DNA of 6,742 bases from Planctomycetaceae bacterium (GCA_003488325.1 DNLZ01000074.1:3280-10021); one strand, 5' to 3'; numbered from the stretch's first letter, positions 1 to 6,416 are shown. The notes: generated from the letters alone by a model not told the origin. Numbers and translations: made by a program.

Positions 1-80
1 CGATGCGGCTGCGCGAGCGCACACTGCTCGCGGCCGCCGGACTGCCTCCGCCCCCCCGCAGCCGGCGGGCCGCACGATGA
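1..80 (+). CDS. C-terminal end of an upstream gene, probably YbeY endoribonuclease (partial)
   Basis: The frame with codons starting at position 3 is open from the left edge to a TGA at 78-80 and gives 25 residues beginning MRLRERTLLAAAGLP and ending in a Pro/Arg-rich tail. The TGA overlaps the ATG of the next gene as ATGA, the usual sign of translational coupling. A closing helix of the form M-R-x-R-E-x-x-x-L-A-A-x-G-L is what I would expect at the end of YbeY, the zinc-dependent rRNA-maturation endonuclease, which in planctomycetes and many other bacteria commonly sits before a CNNM/CorC gene. The catalytic H-x3-H-x5-H region lies outside the window, so the identity rests on 25 residues and on context. 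An unrelated gene cannot be excluded. Confidence 0.5.
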   Translation, partial: MRLRERTLLAAAGLPPPPRSRRAAR

Positions 81-1363
81 GCACGCCGTGGTCGGCCGTA
101 CTGCTGGCGATCGCCGCGCTCGCCGCCGTTCAGGCACGGGCGGCCCGGGGAGCATCGCTTCAGGACGTGCAGGAGCGCTGCCAGCGCCGCGGACGGCCGG
201 ACCAGTGCGCCGCCATGACGGCCGCCGGTCCCACGATCGCCTTCATCTCCGCGACGGTGGTCGTCGCGGCCGCGGTCGTGGCCACGCTGCTCGCGTTCCA
301 GGGGGTCGACGTCGCCGCCGCCGGCATCCGGGCGGTGACCGGATGGATCATGATCGTCTGGATCGCCCTCGTGGTCGTGCCGGTGTTCGCGGTGCGGCTC
401 GCCGGGGCATGGGTCGTGGTCACGACCTGGCCGCTCTGGCGACCCGTGGTGGGAGTCGTGACGCCCGCCGTCGAGTGGACCGCGCGGCTCGTGACGGCGC
501 TGCCGCGGCTGGTCGGACGCCGCGGCCGCGACGGGCCGGAGCGCCCCCACGAGGAACTGCACGCGGTCGTCGAGCAGGCGCATCGTGAGGGCCGACTGGA
601 GGGGGAGGCGCGCGACATGATCCGCGGCGTCATCCGCCTCGACGAGGTGCGGGTCGCCGACGTGATGACACCCCGGACGAGCATGCTCGCCATCCCCGCC
701 TCGGCCGCATGGGAGGAGGCCGTCCGGCTCGCCGCCGACAGCGCCCACACGCGGCTCCCCGTCTGGGGACGCTCTCCGGACGACATCGTGGGAATCCTCC
801 ACATCCGCGACGTGCTCCAGCTGTTCGCCGAGGGCTTCGCCGCCGGCGCCACGGCCCCGTCGCTCGAGCAGCTGCTGCGCCCCCCGTGGTTCGTGCCGGA
901 GTCGATGACCGTGCGGAAGCTCCTGCGGGAGTTCCAGCGCGGCAACACGCACCTCGCGATCGTGACCGACGAGTTCGGCGGCGTGGCCGGGCTCGTCACC
1001 ATCGAGGACGCGCTCGAGGAGATCGTCGGAGAGATCGCCGACGAGCACGACGAGGCCTTCACCGACGGAATCCGCCAGATCTCCCCGGACGCCTGCGAGG
1101 TGCTCGCCAACGTGCGCCTCGAAACGCTCAATCGCCACCTCGGCTGCGCGCTGCCCGAGGAGGAGAACTTCGACACCGTCGGAGGCTTCGTCTTCCACCA
1201 CTTCGGCAGAATTCCGCAGATCGGTGAACGGATGGAGGCGCACGGCGTGCGCGCCGAGGTGCTGGCGGCGACCCGTCGCCGCATCGACCTCGTGCGGATC
1301 GAGCGACTCGAACCCGGGGCGGACGAGCCGCCCGGATGGGCGGGGCGCGATGATGGCCGCTGA
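77..1363 (+). CDS. CNNM/CorC-type membrane protein with CBS pair and transporter-associated domain
   Basis: This 428-residue inner-membrane protein belongs to the hemolysin C/CorC/CNNM group, whose members are tied to Mg2+/Co2+ transport or its control. Hydrophobic stretches lie at about residues 3-22, 48-75 and 85-130. The CBS pair spans about 185-326: the first CBS opens with VADVMTPR (Met197-Arg200) and the second carries the family signature VTDEFGGVAGLVTIEDALEE (from residue 296). A CorC_HlyC C-terminal domain follows (about 335-413), with EENFDTVGGFV and a cluster of basic residues. The membrane part is shorter than a typical DUF21 domain and only loosely like it, although the GRPDQ segment resembles planctomycete relatives. 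The start is the ATG overlapping the previous stop (ATGA). No strong Shine-Dalgarno sequence precedes it, consistent with coupling. The 3' end overlaps recO by 11-14 bases. The family is secure, but the transported ion is not shown by the sequence. The old name hemolysin should not be read as toxin activity. Confidence 0.9.
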   Translation: MSTPWSAVLLAIAALAAVQARAARGASLQDVQERCQRRGRPDQCAAMTAAGPTIAFISATVVVAAAVVATLLAFQGVDVAAAGIRAVTGWIMIVWIALVVVPVFAVRLAGAWVVVTTWPLWRPVVGVVTPAVEWTARLVTALPRLVGRRGRDGPERPHEELHAVVEQAHREGRLEGEARDMIRGVIRLDEVRVADVMTPRTSMLAIPASAAWEEAVRLAADSAHTRLPVWGRSPDDIVGILHIRDVLQLFAEGFAAGATAPSLEQLLRPPWFVPESMTVRKLLREFQRGNTHLAIVTDEFGGVAGLVTIEDALEEIVGEIADEHDEAFTDGIRQISPDACEVLANVRLETLNRHLGCALPEEENFDTVGGFVFHHFGRIPQIGERMEAHGVRAEVLAATRRRIDLVRIERLEPGADEPPGWAGRDDGR

Positions 1364-2168
1364 GCGGGCCGGTCCGGCCAAGTCACGCGCGATCGTGATC
1401 CGCACCGTCGCCTTCGGCGAGACGAGCAGCGTGGTCACGCTCTTCGCCCGCGAACTCGGCAAGGTGCGGACCCTGGCGAAGGGGGCGTGGAGGCCGAAGG
1501 GCCACTTCGACGGCGGCCTTGACCTGCTCTCCACGTCCGAGGTACTCGTCCTCCGCACGGCGTCCGGAGGGCTCGACCTGCTCACGGAAGCCTGCCTGGA
1601 GCATCGTTTTCGCGTCGGCCGGAGCCTCGCCGCGGTCAGCGGCGGCATGCACGTCGCCGCGCTGCTCGATGACCTGACGGCCGACGCCGACCCGCAGCCG
1701 GAACTCTTCGATGCCGCCCATGCAACCCTGCGGGACCTGTCGGGCACCGTCATGCCGGACGACATCGTCGCGGGCGTCGTCGTGCGCGCGGAGCTGGCCG
1801 TCCTGCGGATCACCGGCCACGGTCCGGCCCTGTGCGAGTGCGCCTCCTGCGGCGCGGGGCTGCCCGCGGCGGGACGCGTCGCCTTCGGCATGCTCGACGG
1901 AGGCACCCTCTGCGGGCGATGCCGTCAGGGCCGTCGCGCGGTCATCTCGGTCTCACCGGAGGGACTCGCGACCCTGCGCGGATTCGCGGGCCCCGATCGT
2001 CGGTCGATCGACCTGTCGCCGGCCGTCGGCGCGGAGGTGCGGGCGATCATGAACGCCTACCTGTCCCACCTGCTCGGCAGGCCGCCCGTCGCCGCCCGCT
2101 GGCTGCCGCATCAGCCTGCGCCGAAGGCCGCGCGTCCGCGCGGATCGCGGGAGCGGCACGCGCCATGA
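1350..2168 (+). CDS. recO: DNA repair protein RecO
   Basis: RecO (272 residues) loads RecA onto SSB-coated single-stranded DNA with RecR (the RecFOR pathway), acting at gaps in the cytoplasm and nucleoid. Residues about 12-90 form the N-terminal OB fold: SRAIVIRTVAFGETSSVVTL, then LGKVRTLAKGAWRPK, the typical RecO opening. A helical domain follows, then a zinc-ribbon-like Cys4 site with Cys164-x2-Cys167 and Cys188-x2-Cys191, as in the Deinococcus-type proteins and unlike E. coli RecO. An extra Cys162 precedes it. The family-typical C-terminal helix with YLSHLLGRPP is present and is followed by a basic tail. Two in-frame ATGs are adjacent (1350 and 1353), both inside the end of the preceding gene, so translation is probably coupled. 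The frame is open further upstream to 1224, but that stretch is the overlapping CBS gene read out of frame, so I exclude it. The stop overlaps an ATG at 2165 as ATGA. Confidence 0.93.
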   Translation: MMAAERAGPAKSRAIVIRTVAFGETSSVVTLFARELGKVRTLAKGAWRPKGHFDGGLDLLSTSEVLVLRTASGGLDLLTEACLEHRFRVGRSLAAVSGGMHVAALLDDLTADADPQPELFDAAHATLRDLSGTVMPDDIVAGVVVRAELAVLRITGHGPALCECASCGAGLPAAGRVAFGMLDGGTLCGRCRQGRRAVISVSPEGLATLRGFAGPDRRSIDLSPAVGAEVRAIMNAYLSHLLGRPPVAARWLPHQPAPKAARPRGSRERHAP

Positions 2169-2248
2169 GATCGTCGCCGCACCACCGGATCGGCGACGAC
2201 GCCGCGAGCGGCCCGCCGGGACGGACCAGCCCCAGGAACCGACCGCCC

Positions 2249-3517
2249 ATGAGACGCCCCGTGACTGCCTCCCGTACGGCGCGATGCATCGTGCCGGCCG
2301 TGTGCTGCGCGCTCGTGGCCTCGGGCTGTGCCAGCCTGAAGACGCCGAAGTGGCCCTGGTCGAAGGCGGATCCAGCGGCGTCCGCCGACTCGCAGGTCAT
2401 CTCGTCCGAGTACACCGGCGCCGAGCAGGTCGACCCATGGGATTACTTCAAGGGCGAAAACATCAAGAAGCGTTGGAAGCGCATGGTCGGCCGCGGACCG
2501 AACGAGCAGGTGGCCCGCAAGGCGCTCGCGGAGGGAGACCAGCTGTTCCGCGAAGGCCGCTACAAGGACGCGATGCCGAAGTACAAGGTCGCGGTCGATC
2601 GGTGGCCTGATTCGGGCGTCGAGGAGGACGCGCTCTGGCAGCTCGGGGAGTGTCAGTTCTTCACCGACCAGTATCCGAAGGCGGAGGACACCTACGACGA
2701 GCTGGTCAAGAAGTACAGCAACACCCGCCACATCGACCGCATCGCGCAGCGGCAGTTCGTGATCGCCCAGTACTGGATCGCGCTCGACCGGGCGCACCGG
2801 CTGCCGGTGATCGTGCCGAACCTCGTCGACCGCAGCCGGCCACTCTTCGATACGCGGGGTCGCGCACTCAAGGCCTACGACCACGTCCGCATCAACGACC
2901 CGCGCGGATCCCTCGCCGACGACAGCATCATGGCCCAGGCGAACGCCCATTTCCTCGATCGCCAGTGGATGGATGCGGACTACTTCTATGGGCTGCTGCG
3001 GAGCGAATACCCCGACAGCGAGTTTCTCCTGCAGGCCCACCTCCTCGGCATCCAGGCGAAGATGCGGGCCTACCAGGGGCCGGGCTACGAGGGGGGCATG
3101 CTCGACGACGCCGGCCTGCTCGCCGACCAGACGCTCGTGCAGTTTCCCGACCAGTTGACCGACGAGGACGAGGAGCGGGTGGAGCGGACGCGGGCGGAGA
3201 TCGCCGCCCAGCAGGCCCAGCGACACTTCAACCGCGCGGAGTTCTACGCCAAGGGGAAGCACTACAGCTCCGCGAGGATCTACTACGCACTCGTGGCTCG
3301 CGACTACCCGCAGACGCCTCTCGGGGAGCTGGCCCTGGCCAAGTTCGACAGCATCCGCGACACCAAGGACGTCTCCGACGATCCTTTCCCGATGCTGACG
3401 CGCGTGTTCAACCCCGACGCCCTCAAGGAGGCGGAACTCGACGCCATGGCGGAGCAGGCGGACGGTGATCCCGTGATCGCCTCCCAGCCGTCGGAGCCGG
3501 GGAAGCCGCTCTATTGA
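2249..3517 (+). CDS. BamD-like TPR outer-membrane lipoprotein
   Basis: This 422-residue lipoprotein has tetratricopeptide repeats and resembles the BamD/YfiO family, the periplasmic lipoprotein of the machine that inserts beta-barrels into the outer membrane. The N-terminus has several Arg residues, a hydrophobic core (CIVPAVCCALVA) and a lipobox ASGC, with Cys27 as the predicted acylation site. TPR-like helix pairs sit at about residues 88-121 (LAEGDQLFREGRYKDAMPKY), 125-158 (ALWQLGECQFFTDQYPKAED), 228-262 and 323-358 (AEFYAKGKHYSSARIYYALV). The pattern of Pro-Asp-Ser at helix ends is typical of BamD. It is much longer than E. coli BamD (about 245 residues), with an insert between repeats 2 and 3 and an acidic, probably disordered C-terminus. 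I chose 2249 because it gives a clean lipoprotein signal and has AGGAA ten bases upstream. An ATG at 2165 would add 28 polar residues. A general TPR lipoprotein role is the alternative. Confidence 0.8.
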   Translation: MRRPVTASRTARCIVPAVCCALVASGCASLKTPKWPWSKADPAASADSQVISSEYTGAEQVDPWDYFKGENIKKRWKRMVGRGPNEQVARKALAEGDQLFREGRYKDAMPKYKVAVDRWPDSGVEEDALWQLGECQFFTDQYPKAEDTYDELVKKYSNTRHIDRIAQRQFVIAQYWIALDRAHRLPVIVPNLVDRSRPLFDTRGRALKAYDHVRINDPRGSLADDSIMAQANAHFLDRQWMDADYFYGLLRSEYPDSEFLLQAHLLGIQAKMRAYQGPGYEGGMLDDAGLLADQTLVQFPDQLTDEDEERVERTRAEIAAQQAQRHFNRAEFYAKGKHYSSARIYYALVARDYPQTPLGELALAKFDSIRDTKDVSDDPFPMLTRVFNPDALKEAELDAMAEQADGDPVIASQPSEPGKPLY

Positions 3518-3611
3518 CGAGGCGACCAGACGATGGGCACCGCAGGCGCCGGAGTGGGCACGAGCGAGCCGCTCGGGCCGGGCACCTGCACCCGACCGGT
3601 CGCGCAGAGGC

Positions 3612-3617
3612 GGGGAG
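3612..3617 (+). promoter_or_regulatory. Shine-Dalgarno site for the lptE-like gene
   Basis: GGGGAG lies 7 bases before the ATG at 3625, good spacing. It favours that start over a TTG at 3514, which overlaps the previous stop and would put 37 polar, Arg-rich residues in front of the lipoprotein signal. Confidence 0.6.
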
Positions 3618-3624
3618 CTTGGGC

Positions 3625-4170
3625 ATGATATCGATGGCAGCCCGGATCCTCCTCCTGCTGGCCTGCGCGGCGCCGCTCGTCACGGGCTGCGCGACCTACC
3701 GCTTCGGCAACGGCACCCTCTACGCACCGGACGTCCGCACGGTCTACGTGCCGATGTTCCAGAGCGACAGCTACCGCACCACGCCGTCGGTCGACGTCGG
3801 GGAACGGCTCACCGAGGCGGTCTGCAAGGAGATCGAGAAGCGCACGCCGTTCAAGGTCGTGGGCAGCGAGGCGGCCGCCGACAGCGTGCTCACCGGGAGG
3901 GTCGTCGCCGACACGAAGCGCATGGTCGTCGAGAGCCCCACCGACCAGTCGCGGATGGTGGAGATGAACTACCAGGTCCTCGTCACGTGGGCCGACCGGG
4001 GTGGGTCGGTGATCGCGACGGGCGACGTGCCGCTGCCGGCGGCCACCGTGGACGTGGGACAGGCCGGGGCGCTCGTGCCGGAGTTCGGCCGTTCGGTCGC
4101 CAGCACGCAGCAGGAGGCGATCGAGAAACTCGCCCAGCAGATCGTCGGCCTCATGGAGGAGCCCTGGTAG
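3625..4170 (+). CDS. lptE: LptE-like LPS-assembly lipoprotein
   Basis: This 181-residue lipoprotein belongs to the LptE (RlpB) family. LptE plugs the LptD barrel and helps place lipopolysaccharide in the outer leaflet of the outer membrane. The signal is MISMAARILLLLACAAPL followed by a canonical lipobox VTGC, so Cys22 would be acylated. The mature part opens with CATYRFGNGTLYAPDVRTVY and VPMFQSDSYRTT, the Cys-x2-Tyr-x-Phe and Val-x-Val-Pro-x-Phe strands typical of the family. A helix follows (VGERLTEAVCKEIEKRTPFK), then ADSVLTGRVV, where family members have a conserved strand leading into the second half. The length fits (usually 160-200). A second in-frame ATG at 3634 would still leave a usable signal. 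The gene follows the BamD-like lipoprotein by 107 bases in the same direction and is probably the last of the operon. LptE proteins diverge strongly in sequence, so the symbol reflects family and context. Confidence 0.8.
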   Translation: MISMAARILLLLACAAPLVTGCATYRFGNGTLYAPDVRTVYVPMFQSDSYRTTPSVDVGERLTEAVCKEIEKRTPFKVVGSEAAADSVLTGRVVADTKRMVVESPTDQSRMVEMNYQVLVTWADRGGSVIATGDVPLPAATVDVGQAGALVPEFGRSVASTQQEAIEKLAQQIVGLMEEPW

Positions 4171-4202
4171 GCCCGTCCGTCAGGGCCCTGGCGCGCCGGC
4201 GG
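4171..4202. other. 32-base gap between convergent genes
   Basis: The stops of the lptE-like gene and homospermidine synthase face each other here. The gap holds a perfect 10-base palindrome CAGGGCCCTG (4181-4190) followed by GGCGCGCC (4190-4197). Neither is followed by a T-run on either strand, so I do not call an intrinsic terminator. The palindrome could form a short hairpin that serves both genes. Confidence 0.35.
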
Positions 4203-5663
4203 TCAGTCGCCGTCGGTCAGCAGAAAGTTCTTGAACTGCCACGGGTCGGAGGGATCGATCGCCGGCCGATTGAACCCGTGGAACGCGTTCGAGTAGTACT
4301 TCAGCGGCGTCCAGTCGCTCGGCAGCGACAGGAACCTGCCGAGATAGGGGCGTGCGACGTCGAGAATCTCGTCGTGTGGCAGGTCATCGGGCAGTTTCAC
4401 TCCCTCGGTCGGATGCTCGATCATCCACATGGTGGCGGCCACCACGGAGATCGCCACCTGCAGCGTCGTGGCGTTCTGATGCGGGACGATGCGACGCGAC
4501 TCGTCGATCGAGAGGGACGTGCCGCACCACCAGGCCCCGAGCGGGTGGCCCATGACGAGCGCCCCGAGCGTGTCGGAGCCGCTCGTGATCTCGTCCGTCA
4601 TGATGCGGAGCCGTGACTGGAGTCGATAGTCGTTGCCGCGGAGCTCCCACAGGCTGGCGATCGCGGCGTCGCAGGGGCAGTAGGCGTAGTGGACGGTGGG
4701 CCGGTAGATCGTCGAGCCGGACGCGTCCCGTACCGAGAGCTTCTCGGTGATGCTGAACGCCTCGCCGTGACGGACCACCATGCCCACGATCGAGCAGTGC
4801 GGCACCCACGACACCACCTGGGTGTTGATGCCCATCCGCGCCAGACAGATCTGGCTCCGCGGACCGTCGGCATGCTCGTAGGCAAAGGGGGGCAGCTCCT
4901 TCTCGTGCGTGCCCCAGCCCATCTCCGCGGTCGTCGTGCCCTCCTCGCGGAACCCCTCCACGCTCCAGGTGTTGACGAACTCGTCGACCTCCTTGGGCCG
5001 ATCGGAGATCTGTGTGTCGCGTTCGCTGCAGTGGATCACCTTCACGCCCAAGGCGTGGGCCAAATGATTGAAGGCGCGGGACGAGGCATGCTCGGCGACC
5101 TGTTCGGCCTGCCGGCCGGAGATCTTGCGCTCGTCGAGGCATGTCTTCGCGATGTCGAGCAGCGCGTGCTTCGTGAAGTGGCTGATGAGTCCTGGATTGG
5201 CGCCGTGCTCGAGCACGGCGGTCGGGCCCGGCCGTTCCCAGCCCGCAACCATGCGGCGGATGTTCATGTGACGCCAGTAGAGCGTCATCTTCGTCGGGGG
5301 CGCCCCCTGGGCATTCCGGTAAGGGTCCCAGAGTTCGACCGACGTGTTGATGTAGAGCACGCCGTGGTCGTGGCACCACTGCACGATGTCGCAGCAGTCG
5401 ATATTCCACGCGAGGTCGACGAGGAGGTCGCCCGCCGCGAGGTGGTCCCCGAGCAGGCTGGCCAGGTTGCCCGGTTCGATCTTCGCGCGGACGAAATTCA
5501 CGCCCTTCGCGATCCACGGCCGCAGGGCGTCCTCGTCGGGCTGGAATTCCAGGATCGTGACGTGACGCGGATCGACGCGCACGTGCTTGAAGAGGACGGG
5601 GAGGGTGCAGCGGGCGACGAACCCGAAGCCGACGAAAACGATCCGACGGTCGAAGGCGATCAT
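4203..5663 (-). CDS. hss: Homospermidine synthase (bacterial type)
   Basis: This 486-residue cytoplasmic enzyme makes sym-homospermidine from two putrescines (or putrescine plus spermidine) by NAD-dependent aminobutyl transfer. It has the saccharopine-dehydrogenase-like fold. The N-terminal Rossmann strand and glycine loop read IVFVGFGFVAR (8-18). Motifs shared with the Blastochloris viridis enzyme, aligned from memory, are SVELW (Glu110), HGANPG (Asn156), SERDTQ (Glu214), NTWSVEGF (Trp233), GINTQVVSWVP (278-288), His299, YRPTVHYAY, SLSIDESRRI, and the C-terminal YLGRF / DWTPL / SDPWQFKN. The catalytic residues I recall for that enzyme (Glu210, Trp229, His296) therefore appear kept, and the length matches (about 480). 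The ATG at 5663 puts the Rossmann strand at the very start. The frame is open 48 codons further upstream, but that part is Pro/Arg/His-rich and unlike the family. The nearest AGGAG is 14 bases upstream, longer than usual. Confidence 0.93.
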   Translation of the reverse strand: MIAFDRRIVFVGFGFVARCTLPVLFKHVRVDPRHVTILEFQPDEDALRPWIAKGVNFVRAKIEPGNLASLLGDHLAAGDLLVDLAWNIDCCDIVQWCHDHGVLYINTSVELWDPYRNAQGAPPTKMTLYWRHMNIRRMVAGWERPGPTAVLEHGANPGLISHFTKHALLDIAKTCLDERKISGRQAEQVAEHASSRAFNHLAHALGVKVIHCSERDTQISDRPKEVDEFVNTWSVEGFREEGTTTAEMGWGTHEKELPPFAYEHADGPRSQICLARMGINTQVVSWVPHCSIVGMVVRHGEAFSITEKLSVRDASGSTIYRPTVHYAYCPCDAAIASLWELRGNDYRLQSRLRIMTDEITSGSDTLGALVMGHPLGAWWCGTSLSIDESRRIVPHQNATTLQVAISVVAATMWMIEHPTEGVKLPDDLPHDEILDVARPYLGRFLSLPSDWTPLKYYSNAFHGFNRPAIDPSDPWQFKNFLLTDGD

Positions 5664-5677
5664 GGTCTGGGTCGGAT

Positions 5678-5682
5678 CTCCT
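5678..5682 (-). promoter_or_regulatory. Distant Shine-Dalgarno-like site of hss
   Basis: On the minus strand AGGAG lies 14 bases before the hss ATG, which is longer than the usual 5-10. There is no closer purine run and no other plausible start codon near it, so initiation may be weak or rely on other features. Confidence 0.35.
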
Positions 5683-5778
5683 GCGGGGGCTCGGCGGCCG
5701 TGAGAATGGAGCACGCATCGGCCGGACGCCGCTGCGGATGGATGCCCGGACACGGCCGGCTGGGTCGGTTGCCGCCGG

Positions 5779-5807
5779 AGTATAGGAGCAGGCTGATGCG
5801 TCTTCAC
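5779..5807 (-). promoter_or_regulatory. Candidate sigma-70-type promoter of hss
   Basis: Reading the minus strand, TATACT (5779-5784) matches the -10 consensus in 5 of 6 bases. Seventeen bases upstream is GTGAAG (5802-5807), a weak -35 matching TTGACA at 3 of 6. Transcription would start near 5772, giving a leader of about 110 bases. TATACT stands out in an otherwise very GC-rich stretch, which is the main support. Confidence 0.4.
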
Positions 5808-5820
5808 GCCCCGGGGGCGT
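5806..5820. repeat. GC-rich palindrome between hss and the repeat-protein gene
   Basis: ACGCCCC-G-GGGGCGT is a perfect inverted repeat with 7-base arms around one base. It lies 28 bases beyond the stop of the repeat-protein gene and touches the candidate hss -35 box. It could be an operator, or a terminator hairpin for the upstream gene (about 5 paired bases with a 5-base loop), but no U-run follows. Confidence 0.4.
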
Positions 5821-5847
5821 TCGCTGGAGCAATTCGCCGCTCACGGG

Positions 5848-6411
5848 TCAGCGTCGCCGATTTCGCCGATCGCCGACGCCCCGGTCCGAACGTGCATCCA
5901 GGGAACTTTTTGTGAGCGCTTCGTGAAGCCGGATGTGCGGACATGACCGCAGCGCGGCGAGGGCCGCCGCGGAGACGGTCCGCACCCCCTGCAGGCTCAC
6001 GACACCGAAATGCCGGCAGAGTGTCTCCGCAACCTCGTCGGAGACCGTTTCCAAGCCGTCGAGTCCCAGCCAGTCGCGATGCCCGACGAGCGCCGTCGCC
6101 TGCTCCGGCGACAGCGCCCGGAGCCCGTTCAAGAGAAGGTTGCCGCGATGGCGTGCGAGGGCCACGCACGTCTCCGGGTCGATCGTGGCCAGCGACGGCA
6201 GCGAGAGGGTGCCGCGATGTCGTGACAGGATCCGCGCGACGGGCGCGGTGATCTCGACGAGCGCATCGAGGTGCACGTCACCACGGCCACGCGCGAGCAT
6301 CGCGGCCTGGTCCTCGGAAAGCTCGGTGAGGAACCGCTCGCTCTCGAAAGGACCGTGATACCCATCGGGTGTTCCGTACGGAGGTATCTGCGCCGCTGCT
6401 GCTGCAGCCAT
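5848..6411 (-). CDS. Tandem 23-residue leucine-rich repeat protein, function unknown
   Basis: This 187-residue protein has no known function. After a short start with six alanines and a Pro/Gly/Tyr-rich segment (residues 1-28) come six uninterrupted 23-residue repeats: 29-51, 52-74, 75-97, 98-120, 121-143 and 144-166. The pattern is roughly LSxExAxxLxxHRG followed by a short strand LxLxGL. HRG is exact in repeats 2 and 3 and varied elsewhere (GRG, HRD, HFG), and repeat 6 is the most degenerate. Repeats of this style (for example LARHRGNLLLNGL) occur in large planctomycete proteins, related to leucine-rich repeats. The last 21 residues (167-187) are Arg-rich and do not continue the pattern. 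There is no signal peptide, so it is probably cytoplasmic and used for binding. The start is well supported by AAGGAG five bases upstream. It lies 184 bases upstream of hss on the same strand, but hss seems to have its own promoter. Confidence 0.78.
   Translation of the reverse strand: MAAAAAAQIPPYGTPDGYHGPFESERFLTELSEDQAAMLARGRGDVHLDALVEITAPVARILSRHRGTLSLPSLATIDPETCVALARHRGNLLLNGLRALSPEQATALVGHRDWLGLDGLETVSDEVAETLCRHFGVVSLQGVRTVSAAALAALRSCPHIRLHEALTKSSLDARSDRGVGDRRNRRR
5914..6327 (-). repeat. Six in-frame 69-base repeat units coding for the 23-residue repeats
   Basis: The units are exactly 23 codons each without gaps, reading from 6327 down to 5914. Amino-acid spacing is strict, but the DNA copies are well diverged from one another. 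This suggests an old, selected repeat rather than a recent tandem duplication. Confidence 0.75.
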
Positions 6412-6416
6412 GATGT

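Noticed and set aside
1224..1349. N-terminal extension of RecO
   Set aside because: These codons lie inside the conserved C-terminal domain of the CBS gene in another frame, and the RecO fold begins only after 1350.
160..1386. Long open frame on the - strand (408 codons) opposite the CBS protein gene
   Set aside because: Its Ser/Thr/Arg-rich composition is typical of a complement frame. The + strand frame has conserved CBS and CorC motifs.
2111..3262. Open frame on the - strand (383 codons) opposite the TPR lipoprotein
   Set aside because: Low-complexity Val/Leu/Arg sequence without motifs. The opposite strand encodes a lipoprotein signal and TPRs.
3514..3624. TTG start for the lptE-like gene overlapping the previous stop
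   Set aside because: It would place an Arg-rich 37-residue segment before the lipoprotein signal. ATG 3625 has a good ribosome-binding site and a correct signal peptide.
4171..4202. Intrinsic terminator between the convergent genes
   Set aside because: There are palindromes but no T-run on either strand and the stems are very short.
4689..5915. Long open frame on the + strand (408 codons) opposite homospermidine synthase
   Set aside because: It is antisense to a clearly identified enzyme, shows no family motifs, and is the long complementary frame expected in high-GC DNA.
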